The notes beneath the pieces were generated by a model. It was not told the DNA's origin and searched no databases. It saw only the letters and a program-made list of their open reading frames with translations. Position numbers and translations under genes: made by a program. Below are positions 7,722 to 14,944 of a stretch of DNA of 34,485 nucleotides, in pieces (within the stretch, counting starts at the first letter, position 1; every line of letters starts with the position of its first letter). The stretch lies in the NCBI GenBank assembly GCA_021297795.1, contig JAJTGL010000023.1, positions 1 through 34,485 on the forward strand. The letters are read 5' to 3'. Source of the DNA: Planctomycetaceae bacterium. Lineage in GTDB: Bacteria > Planctomycetota > Phycisphaerae > Phycisphaerales > SM1A02.

Positions 7722-7750
7722 TTTGCATGCACGCGGGAATCGCGTAGTCT
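7722..7750 (+). promoter_or_regulatory. Sigma-70 promoter, leaderless, for the metallophosphoesterase
   Basis: TTTGCA (7722-7727), 17-bp spacer, TAGTCT (7745-7750), then six bases and the ATG at 7757. Both hexamers and the spacing are good. Transcription should start at the ATG, giving a leaderless message; no Shine-Dalgarno site is present. Confidence 0.65.
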
Positions 7751-7756
7751 GCGCGC

Positions 7757-8752
7757 ATGCCGAACCTCGATCGCCGCTCGTTCACGACGCTCACCGGTCT
7801 CGCGGGGCTCGCCGCCCTCGTGTCGCCTTCGCGCACGCTTGCGTCGAACGCATCGCAGGCAGCTGCGGCGCCCACGGCTGCGTCCGCCGCCGGCGCGAAG
7901 AATCGCGCGCTCCGCTTCGCGCACTTCACCGACCTCCACATCACGCCCGACCGCGACAGCGAGCCGGGCATGAAGCTCGCCTTCGAGGCGGCGCAGGCCG
8001 ACGGCATCGAGATGATCCTCACCGGCGGCGACCTCATCATGGACAGCTTCGCCGCGAAGCGCGAGCAGGTCGACCGCGAGTGGGCGCTCCTCCACAAGCT
8101 CTTCCGCGAGCACTGCCGCGTGCCTGTCGAGCACTGCCTCGGCAACCACGACATCTTCGGCTTCTGCCTCTCGAAAGCGGGGCTCAAGGGCGACGAACCC
8201 GACTTCGGCTACGCGCGGCCGGTCGCGGAACTCGGGCTCTCCGGCCGCTGGCGCAGCTTCGACCGGAACGGCTGGCACTTCATCGTGCTCTCCTCGGTCG
8301 AGCGCGATCCGAAGGACGAGTGCGGCTACCTCGCGTACCTCACCGACGAGCAGCGCGCGTGGCTCGAGGCCGATCTTGCGGCCACGAAGTTGCCGACCGT
8401 GGTCGTCTCGCACGTACCGATCATCACCGTCACGCCCGCGGTCCGCGGCGGCGAGACCGAGCGGAAGAACGACCAGACCGTGATCTCGGGCGGACTCGTC
8501 CACCTCGACGCACCCACCGTGCACGGGGTCTTCCGCAAGGCCGGCAACGTCAAGCTCGTCCTCTCGGGACACACGCATCTCATCGATCGCTGCGTCGCCG
8601 ACGGCGTCACCTACTGCTGCAGCGGCGCGGTGTGCGGCGGATGGTGGAGGCCGCACAAGACCTACTGCGAGCCGACCTACGCGCTCATCGATCTCTTCGT
8701 CGACGGTTCCTTCGACTACGCGATCAAGCCGACGGGCTGGACGAACCGCTGA
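7757..8752 (+). CDS. Tat-exported calcineurin-like metallophosphoesterase
   Basis: A 331-residue phosphoesterase. The N-terminus LDRRSFTTLTGLAGLAAL is a twin-arginine type signal, so the enzyme is probably exported folded. The metal-binding blocks appear in order: FTDLHIT, LTGGDLIMD, CLGNHDIFG, VVSHVP and SGHTHLID. These are the standard motifs of the CpdA-like cyclic-nucleotide/general phosphoesterase group, with a two-metal centre. The substrate cannot be told from sequence; a Tat-exported enzyme is unlikely to act on cytoplasmic cAMP. It has its own promoter and follows the copper enzyme by 80 bp. It converges with the DUF4956 gene with 44 bp between stops. Confidence 0.92.
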   Translation: MPNLDRRSFTTLTGLAGLAALVSPSRTLASNASQAAAAPTAASAAGAKNRALRFAHFTDLHITPDRDSEPGMKLAFEAAQADGIEMILTGGDLIMDSFAAKREQVDREWALLHKLFREHCRVPVEHCLGNHDIFGFCLSKAGLKGDEPDFGYARPVAELGLSGRWRSFDRNGWHFIVLSSVERDPKDECGYLAYLTDEQRAWLEADLAATKLPTVVVSHVPIITVTPAVRGGETERKNDQTVISGGLVHLDAPTVHGVFRKAGNVKLVLSGHTHLIDRCVADGVTYCCSGAVCGGWWRPHKTYCEPTYALIDLFVDGSFDYAIKPTGWTNR

Positions 8753-8796
8753 GCGCGCGATGGCGAGGCCGCCGCGCCCCCGCGTGGTCGCTCGCG

Positions 8797-9471
8797 CTAC
8801 TTGCCCGCGCGAACGACCTCGACCGCGACAACGCCCTGGATCGCGGAAAGCCGGTCGATGATGGCGTCGGCTTCGCGTTCGCCGGTGATGGCGATCTCGT
8901 AGCTCCGTTCGATCGCCGCACCCGCGCGCACGCTCTCGATGCCGAGGAGCTGCGCGCCCGGCGCGCAGACATCGAGCTCGCGTCGCAGGGCGGCGCGCTC
9001 GGCGAAATCGGGCGCCACCTTCACATGCAGCGTGAATGAACTGGTGGCGCCGGCGTTCTTCGAGGGCTTCCCTCCGAAGACCTTCGCCGCGAGCGCGATC
9101 AGCGGCAGGGCCATCGACGGCACGGCGATGTAGCCCGCGCCCACGGCCAGCCCCATCGCCACCGCGCAGATCACGAACGCCGTGTCGCGCGTGTCCTCGA
9201 CCACGGTGCGGAAGCGCACGATCGACAGCGCGCCCACGATGCTGAACGCGCGCGCGACGTTGTTGCCGATCACGATCGTCGTCACGCTGAGGAGGAGCGT
9301 CAGGAGGACCAGCGTCGCAAGCAGCCGATGGTCCGCCGCACGCCCCCGGGTCCATCGGTAGATGCCCGCGACGAGGCAACCCATGACGAGGGCGGCGATC
9401 AGCCGCGTCGCGGCGTCCCCGAAGCTCAGCTCCGAGTCGTTCGCGAAGGCGCTGGTCAGGAACTCGGGCAT
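8797..9471 (-). CDS. DUF4956 membrane protein
   Basis: A 224-residue protein. The N-terminal half has several membrane segments (about 22-40, 49-68 and 97-131) and the DUF4956 signature around residues 70-100, NNVARAFSIVGALSIVRFR then TVVEDTRDTAFV. The C-terminal half (from ~140) is a soluble ferredoxin-like domain (SFTLHVKVAP, SYEIAITGE, IQGVVAVEVVRAG). The ATG at 9471 lies 3 bp after the CotH stop, so the two genes are almost certainly co-transcribed and translationally coupled. DUF4956 proteins are often encoded next to CotH-family and VTC-domain (polyphosphate polymerase-like) proteins. No VTC gene is seen here. The function is unknown. Confidence 0.88.
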   Translation of the reverse strand: MPEFLTSAFANDSELSFGDAATRLIAALVMGCLVAGIYRWTRGRAADHRLLATLVLLTLLLSVTTIVIGNNVARAFSIVGALSIVRFRTVVEDTRDTAFVICAVAMGLAVGAGYIAVPSMALPLIALAAKVFGGKPSKNAGATSSFTLHVKVAPDFAERAALRRELDVCAPGAQLLGIESVRAGAAIERSYEIAITGEREADAIIDRLSAIQGVVAVEVVRAGK

Positions 9472-9474
9472 CGC

Positions 9475-11451
9475 TCAGTTCGATCCTGGGGCAGGAGTTC
9501 GGCTCGGACGGCGGGGGGTACCCGCGGAAGGACTCGCGGGGGTGGTGTTTCCCGTGGGGACCGATCGCTCGCTCCCGTCGTTCTTCGGCATCTCCTTCGG
9601 GATGTATCCAGAAAGGTACGTCGACCGCTTCTCGAAGAACTGCCGGAGCGTGCCGCTCGGCTCGGGCGACGTATCGCGTTCGAAGATCTCGGTCGTGAAC
9701 GCCTTCCTCGTGTCGCGCGCAACGCGGTCGGCGATCGTCGCGCGCAGTCGCGCGACGACCGGTGCCATCTTCTCCCACGACATCTCCGCGCCAAGCGCAC
9801 GGATGTTCGCGAGATAGCGCTCGCGCAGCGCCGGGACTTGCAGCAGGCGGCTGCGCAGGGGCTTGGTGAGATCGTCCATCCCGACGAGTAGATCGAGTTC
9901 GGTCATCGAGCCGCTTCCCGAGCTACCCACACCCTCACGCCCGCGAGGCGCGGGCTCTGCATCCTGCGGCACGCCCGTGCCGCGCACGGCACCAGGTGCG
10001 CTCGGCGGGGGCGGAGCCTCCGACGGATCCGCGGGCCGCGGGCGCATGCCGCGACCGGGTCGACCTTCGCGTGGCGCTTCTCCCGGCGGACCATCGAAGT
10101 CGGGTCCGAATCCATCCGGCGGGCCGAAACCACCCGGCCCTCCCGGCCCTCCCGGAGCACCGCGTCCTCCCGGGCCACCATGCCGCGCCTTGAACGCCTC
10201 GTTCATGTCGTGCGGCACGATGTGGAACACGCCCTTCGGGTCGCGGTACAGCGAGTAGTCGCTCGCGCGCGTCCAGTAGCCGTCCGAGTTGGCCGACGCG
10301 ACGTCGAGGGCAAGGAACCACAGCGCGCCGTCGATGTCGAGCATCGGCTTCAACGCGTCCTCGAGCTTGTCGATCGGCGTCTCGCTCAACGTCCTGCACA
10401 GCGTGACAAGCGCCTCCCAGTCCTTCGCGCGGTCCTTCGTCTTGATCTCGTAGCGCTGGCGGTAGGCTTCGAACTCTTCACCGCGATAGTCGAGCCCGCC
10501 CGTCCCGCGTGGCGAGCCCATCACCTTCCACCGCGCGCCCTCGCCCTCGAACTCGGGCCAGTGCTCGCGCAGGAAGACCTTGTTGAACTGCTCGACGTTC
10601 ACGAACACGCCCCACGACTCGCCGTTCACCACGACCTCGACGAAGTTCGCCTTCGGGACAGGGATGTGCGGCGCGGCGAGCTGCGCGTAGAGGAGCGACG
10701 ACATGAACGACGCGTCGCCGTTCGCGTTCAGGAAGTTCAGCGTGTTCTGCCCGTGGAGCCGCGCCTTCGGATCGGTGTGGTCGACGGCGATGTTGAGCGA
10801 GCGCTTCGAGCCGCGCGGCACCATCATGTAGCTCGACGCGCCGCGGAAGTGGACGCCCACGCCCTCGTACACCTTTCCGTCGACGGTCATCCTCGCGGGC
10901 ACATCGACGTCGGTGTTGTGGAAGAGCTCGAGCTCCTCCTCCCAGTTCGCGACGGCGAAGTCGAGGAACACGGTCCGCACGACATCCTGCGCAAACAGGG
11001 CGGCATCGGGGTAGTTCGTCACGTCCTTCGGCGAGAGCTTCGGCCCCGGCTCCTTGGCGGCGCCTCCGCCGCGCCCGCCCGGGCCTCCTCCTCCAGGTGC
11101 TGCACCCGGTCCTCCACCCGGTCCGCGCATGCCGCCGCGCCCGCGCCCGCCCTGCGGCGCGTTCTTCAGTTCCGTGCGTGCGGCGTCCAGTTCTGCGCCC
11201 TCGAGTCGGCCGTTCTCGTCCTTGTCGAACTCCTTGAGGATCTCGCGCTCGGGGCCACCGGGCCCGCCCGGGCCTCCCGGTCCGGCAGGCCCCGATCCGG
11301 GCGGTCCGAAGCCGCCTCCCGGAGCCTGTGCGTGGGTCGAGGTCGATGAGGCGAGCACCGCCAATCCAGCGAGCCATCCGAGGGCGAGCCCCAGCGGGAG
11401 CCGGATCGGAAGGGCGCGGAAGGGGACCGGGAGTCGCAACGTGCATGCCAT
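9475..11451 (-). CDS. Secreted CotH-family protein with EF-hand and Gly/Pro-rich tracts
   Basis: A 658-residue exported protein. A signal peptide (to about THAQA, ~43) leads into a collagen-like Gly/Pro tract, then one EF-hand loop (residues 76-87, DKDENGRLEG) and a second Gly-rich stretch. The CotH domain spans about 145-425: VHFRGASSYMMVPRGSKRSL, LNANGDASFMSSLLYA, VFVNVEQFNKVFL and VPHDMNEAF. A long Gly/Pro/Arg-rich insert (~425-520) interrupts it before the helical C-terminal part (LDLLVGMDDLTKPL onward). CotH of Bacillus is a spore-coat protein kinase; the bacterial homologues in non-spore-formers are uncharacterised. The start ATG at 11451 has GAGGTG about 7 nt upstream. The DUF4956 gene follows with a 3-bp gap. 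Kinase activity is not assured here. Confidence 0.88.
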   Translation of the reverse strand: MACTLRLPVPFRALPIRLPLGLALGWLAGLAVLASSTSTHAQAPGGGFGPPGSGPAGPGGPGGPGGPEREILKEFDKDENGRLEGAELDAARTELKNAPQGGRGRGGMRGPGGGPGAAPGGGGPGGRGGGAAKEPGPKLSPKDVTNYPDAALFAQDVVRTVFLDFAVANWEEELELFHNTDVDVPARMTVDGKVYEGVGVHFRGASSYMMVPRGSKRSLNIAVDHTDPKARLHGQNTLNFLNANGDASFMSSLLYAQLAAPHIPVPKANFVEVVVNGESWGVFVNVEQFNKVFLREHWPEFEGEGARWKVMGSPRGTGGLDYRGEEFEAYRQRYEIKTKDRAKDWEALVTLCRTLSETPIDKLEDALKPMLDIDGALWFLALDVASANSDGYWTRASDYSLYRDPKGVFHIVPHDMNEAFKARHGGPGGRGAPGGPGGPGGFGPPDGFGPDFDGPPGEAPREGRPGRGMRPRPADPSEAPPPPSAPGAVRGTGVPQDAEPAPRGREGVGSSGSGSMTELDLLVGMDDLTKPLRSRLLQVPALRERYLANIRALGAEMSWEKMAPVVARLRATIADRVARDTRKAFTTEIFERDTSPEPSGTLRQFFEKRSTYLSGYIPKEMPKNDGSERSVPTGNTTPASPSAGTPRRPSRTPAPGSN

Positions 11452-11532
11452 GGGTTCACCTCGGGGTGCCTGACGTTGGCCGTGCGAACGCCCAAGGGGA
11501 CGCCCTCTGTCGCGATTCGTCGAAGGATGCCG

Positions 11533-12930
11533 TCACCCGATCTTCGCGATGCCACCCATGTAGGGTCGCAGCGCCTCGGGAACGAGCACCGAGCCATCTG
11601 CCTGCTGGTGCATCTCGAGGAGCGGGATCAGGATGCGCGGGCTGGCCGCCACCGTGTTGTTGAGCGCGTATGCGAAGCGCGTCTTTCCGTCGGCATCCTT
11701 GTACCGGAGGTTGAGGCGGCGGCACTGGAAGTCGTTGAGGCGGCTCGCCGAGTGCGTCTCGCCGAACTCGCCGGTCGGGGCACCGTCCTTCCCGGCCTCG
11801 CCACGTCCGGGCATCCAGCTCTCGATGTCGATCATGTCCTCGTTCTTCACGCCGAGATCGCCCGTGCAGCACTGGAGCAGCCGGTACGCAAGGCCGAGCG
11901 ACTGGAGGATCATCTCGACCGACTCGATCATCTGCTTGTGCCACCCGCGGCTTTCCGCGTCGTCCGCGCGGCACACCACCACCTGCTCGACCTTGTCGAA
12001 CTGGTGGATGCGGTAGAGGCCGGCGGTGTCCTTGCCGGCGGCGCCCGCCTCGCGGCGGAAGCAGGTCGACACGGTGCAGTACTTGAGGGGCAGCTGTTCG
12101 GCCGACACGATCTCGTCGGCGTGGAGGCCCATCAGGCCCACCTCGCCGGTTCCGGTGAGGAAGAGGTCGTGGCCCGAGCCGCGCTTCGATTCCTCGATGT
12201 GGTACGCCTGCTCGCGCCCCGCGGGGAAGAAGCCGGTGCCCACCATGCACTCCTCCTTCACGATGACGGGAATGCCCATCGGCTGGAAGCCACGCTTGTC
12301 GGCCATGAAGTCGACGGCGTAGCGGAGCACCGCCTGATGGAGCCGCATGCCGAGGCCCGTGAGCACGTAGTGACGCGTGCCCGACATCTTCACGCCGCGC
12401 TCGAAGTCGACGAGCCCGTGCATCTTCACGAGCTCGAGATGCGTGCGCGGCTTGAAGCCGCGATTCTCGGCGAAGGTCTTCGCGAAGTCCCAGCCCGCGG
12501 GCGCCCAGCGGCGGATCTCGACGTTGTCCTCGCTGCCCCTTCCCTTCGGCACATCGCCCGCAGGGGGCTGCGGAACCTGCAGCCACAGCGCCCTGAACTC
12601 GGGCTCGATCGCGGCGAGATGGCGCTCTTCCTCGGCGACCTGCTGCTTCAGTTCCGCCGGTTTCGCCTCGAGGGACGCGATCTCGATCTGCAGGCGATCC
12701 TTCTCGTCGCCTGCGGCCGACTTGAGCTTCCCCTTCAGCTGCCCGATCTTCGGTCCGATCTCCTTCGAGATCCGGTTCTGCTCGCTGCGCGCGGTCTCAA
12801 GCCGCGTGAGGATGGCGCGACGACCTTCGTCGAGCGCGAGCAGTCGGTCGACATCGACCTGCATGCACTTGTCGCGCACGCCGTTGCGGTACTTGTCGGG
12901 GTTCTCGCGGAGATCCTTCAGGTCGATCAT
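11533..12930 (-). CDS. serS: Serine-tRNA ligase
   Basis: Charges tRNA-Ser (and tRNA-Sec where present) with serine in the cytoplasm. The 465-residue protein has the full class II SerRS plan. The start MIDLKDLRENPDKY is typical, followed by the long antiparallel coiled coil (~30-110, rich in EQNRISKEIGPKIGQLKGK-type heptads). Then come the catalytic domain with FLTGTGEVGLMGLH, motif 2 in CFRREAGAAGKDTAGLYRIH, and motif 3 in AASPRILIPLLE near the C-terminus, ending in PEALRPYMGG. The position usually read TAE in the serine-binding loop is TGE here. I chose the ATG at 12930; the frame is open to 13026 but that extension is not SerRS-like. AAGATA on the plus strand (12940-12945, TATCTT on the coding strand) may be a -10 box. 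Confidence 0.97.
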   Translation of the reverse strand: MIDLKDLRENPDKYRNGVRDKCMQVDVDRLLALDEGRRAILTRLETARSEQNRISKEIGPKIGQLKGKLKSAAGDEKDRLQIEIASLEAKPAELKQQVAEEERHLAAIEPEFRALWLQVPQPPAGDVPKGRGSEDNVEIRRWAPAGWDFAKTFAENRGFKPRTHLELVKMHGLVDFERGVKMSGTRHYVLTGLGMRLHQAVLRYAVDFMADKRGFQPMGIPVIVKEECMVGTGFFPAGREQAYHIEESKRGSGHDLFLTGTGEVGLMGLHADEIVSAEQLPLKYCTVSTCFRREAGAAGKDTAGLYRIHQFDKVEQVVVCRADDAESRGWHKQMIESVEMILQSLGLAYRLLQCCTGDLGVKNEDMIDIESWMPGRGEAGKDGAPTGEFGETHSASRLNDFQCRRLNLRYKDADGKTRFAYALNNTVAASPRILIPLLEMHQQADGSVLVPEALRPYMGGIAKIG

Positions 12931-13089
12931 GGCGGGCGAAAGATACCGCAGATCCTCCCCCGGCGGCTCGCGTGCGCGCGGCGTGCGCCGATCTGGCGAC
13001 CCTCGCGAATTCCCGGGACGGACCATGTCGGGTCTCAGCCCGTGTTTCCGCCCGGATCCGCGCCGATGCCGCCTCGCGCACGGCGCGTG

Positions 13090-13938
13090 TCACGTGCGAT
13101 ACGACGGCGGCGCCGCCCACCGCATCTTCGCGCGGAGAGCATCCCAGTAGCGGTTCGACGGATTCGCCACGAACTTGGCGCGGAGCGCGTGCCTGCGCAT
13201 CGAGACGCGGTCCCCCTTCGAGAGGGCGATCGAGCGTTGCCCGTCGAGAACGAGGCATGTCCCGTCGTTGACGCGCCGCAGCGACATGGTCACCGTCTCG
13301 TGCGCGCCGACGACGACCGGCCGGAAGGCGAGGCTCTGTGCGCAGATCGGCGTGATGGTGATGCCCTCGACGTCCGGGTGCACGATCGGACCGCCTGCGC
13401 TCGCGCTGTACGCCGTCGATCCCGTCGGCGTCGCGACGATGACCCCGTCGCCCGTGATGTCGACGCCCGCCTCGTCGTCGTCCACCGACATCGACATCTC
13501 GATCATGCGGTGCGGCGCGCCCGCGGTGATGACCGCGTCGTTGATCGCGAGGCCTGTCGCGCCGACGGAGCCGTCCGCGCGTGCGATCTCGATCGAGAGC
13601 AGCATGCGCTCGCGCAGCGGGGGTGCGCTGCCGAGGACGAGCGAGGCGTGCTTCTCGAGATCCGCGACGTCGAACTCCGCGAGGAAGCCGAGCCGCCCCG
13701 CGTTGACGCCCACGATCGGCCTGCCGCGATCGAGCAGCCTCCTGGTCTCCGCGATCAGCGTGCCGTCGCCACCCACGACGACCGCCACGTCGAACGCCGC
13801 GACCGACGATGCGAGCGGCGCGTCGGATGCATCGATCTCGGCGAGGCTCGCGTGCCGCCCGATGGTCGGGCGGATCGCGTCGGCCGTTCGCATGGCCTCC
13901 GGCTTGTCGCGGTTGACGATCAGCAGTGCGTGCGGCAT
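13090..13938 (-). CDS. nadK: NAD kinase (ATP-NAD kinase family)
   Basis: Phosphorylates NAD to NADP in the cytoplasm. The 282-residue length fits the family. The diagnostic motifs are present: VVVGGDGTLI with G56-G57-D58-G59-T60, GRLGFLAEF, the ND pair in LAINDAVI, and TPTGSTAYS at 170-178, followed by GGPIVHPD. The ATG at 13938 lies 20 bp after the stop of the ABC ATPase gene, so it is probably the last gene of that operon. The same frame remains open upstream to 15006 through the ABC gene, but that part is an antisense-frame artefact of high GC, not a fusion. Confidence 0.96.
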   Translation of the reverse strand: MPHALLIVNRDKPEAMRTADAIRPTIGRHASLAEIDASDAPLASSVAAFDVAVVVGGDGTLIAETRRLLDRGRPIVGVNAGRLGFLAEFDVADLEKHASLVLGSAPPLRERMLLSIEIARADGSVGATGLAINDAVITAGAPHRMIEMSMSVDDDEAGVDITGDGVIVATPTGSTAYSASAGGPIVHPDVEGITITPICAQSLAFRPVVVGAHETVTMSLRRVNDGTCLVLDGQRSIALSKGDRVSMRRHALRAKFVANPSNRYWDALRAKMRWAAPPSYRT

Positions 13939-13958
13939 GGGTGTCTCGTGGGTGGGGC

Positions 13959-14906
13959 TCAGCTCACAAGCCCCTTCGTGAGCCGCATGAAGGCGGTCTC
14001 GAGGCTGATCTGCTCGGGCTGGAGCCGCGCGAGGCGGTAACCCTGCGCAAGAAGGCGCGCGGCCAGTTCGCTCGCCGCGATCTGGGCGTTCGGCTCGAGC
14101 ATCACGTCCATGCGCTGGCCGCCCTCCTCGAGCGCCACCTCGACGCGCGAGACGCCCTGGACTCCGCGCAGGAGCTGCGCCGCCTCCTCGGTGCGCGACT
14201 CGACCTGGATCTGCACGACCTTGCCGACCTTCGCGCGCTGCATGAGGTCGGCCACCGGGCCCGCGAACACCAGCTTGCCCTGCTCGATCACGCCGACGGC
14301 GTTGCAGAGGTCCGCGAGCTCGTACAGGATGTGCGACGAGATGAGGATCGTCTTTCCGATCCGGCGCAGCTCCTTCAGCAGCTCGCGCATCTCGATGCGC
14401 GCGCGCGGGTCGAGGCCCGAGCTCGGCTCGTCCATCAGCAGCACCTTCGGATCGTGGATGAGGACGCGCGCGACCGCCAGTCGCTGCTGCATGCCGCGCG
14501 AAAGTCCGTTGACCTCGCTCTCGGTCTTGTGCGTCAGGTCGGTCAGCGCCAGCACCTCGGAGATCGTCTTCTCGCGCTTCGCCGCCGGCACCGCGTAGCA
14601 CGCCGCGAAGAACTCGAGGTACTCCGTCACCGTCATGTCCTGGTACGCGCCCATGAAGTCGGGCACGTAGCCGATCAGCGGCCGAATCAGGTGGTTCTGG
14701 TAGCCCACGACCTTGCCGTCGATGCGCGCCTCGCCCCACGTCGGCTTCAGGAGCGTCGCGAGGATCTTGATCGTCGTCGTCTTGCCGGCGCCGTTCGGCC
14801 CGATGAAGCCGAAGCACGTCCCTTCCTCGATGACGAGGTTGAGGTTGTCGAGCGCGACGAACTCGCCGTACTTCTTCGTGAGGTTGACCGTCTCGATCAT
14901 CGGCAT
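13959..14906 (-). CDS. ABC transporter ATP-binding protein (ABC-2 / GldA type)
   Basis: A 315-residue ATPase that powers a membrane export or surface-assembly machine. It has Walker A GPNGAGKTTT (from residue 36), the signature NGLSRGMQQRL, Walker B VLLMDEPSSGLD, and the H-loop in ISSHILYEL. Residues ~230-315 form an extra C-terminal domain like that of the CcmA/GldA group. The start at 14906 (MPMIETVNLTKKYGE) is preferred; a second ATG lies two codons in. The upstream 876-residue membrane protein ends 38 bp before it, so they form an operon. No ABC-2 permease gene is in the window, so either the large protein provides the membrane part or the permease is elsewhere. Confidence 0.93.
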   Translation of the reverse strand: MPMIETVNLTKKYGEFVALDNLNLVIEEGTCFGFIGPNGAGKTTTIKILATLLKPTWGEARIDGKVVGYQNHLIRPLIGYVPDFMGAYQDMTVTEYLEFFAACYAVPAAKREKTISEVLALTDLTHKTESEVNGLSRGMQQRLAVARVLIHDPKVLLMDEPSSGLDPRARIEMRELLKELRRIGKTILISSHILYELADLCNAVGVIEQGKLVFAGPVADLMQRAKVGKVVQIQVESRTEEAAQLLRGVQGVSRVEVALEEGGQRMDVMLEPNAQIAASELAARLLAQGYRLARLQPEQISLETAFMRLTKGLVS

Positions 14907-14944
14907 GGCAGTGCTCCGGCGCGCGCGCCGTCCTCGTTCTCCGT

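Noticed and set aside
7415-9778. A 787-codon minus-strand frame across the copper enzyme, phosphoesterase and DUF4956 genes
   Set aside because: It lies antisense or out of frame to three genes with clear motifs, and its translation is Arg/Asp/Val-rich without domains, as expected from high GC.
9860-11330. Repetitive GGn-rich DNA in the CotH gene as a possible repeat array
   Set aside because: The repeats are irregular codons for Gly/Pro tracts, with no fixed unit or spacers, so not a CRISPR or VNTR.
11476-14040. An 854-codon plus-strand frame opposite serS and nadK
   Set aside because: It is the antisense shadow of two firm genes and has no recognisable motif or start signal.
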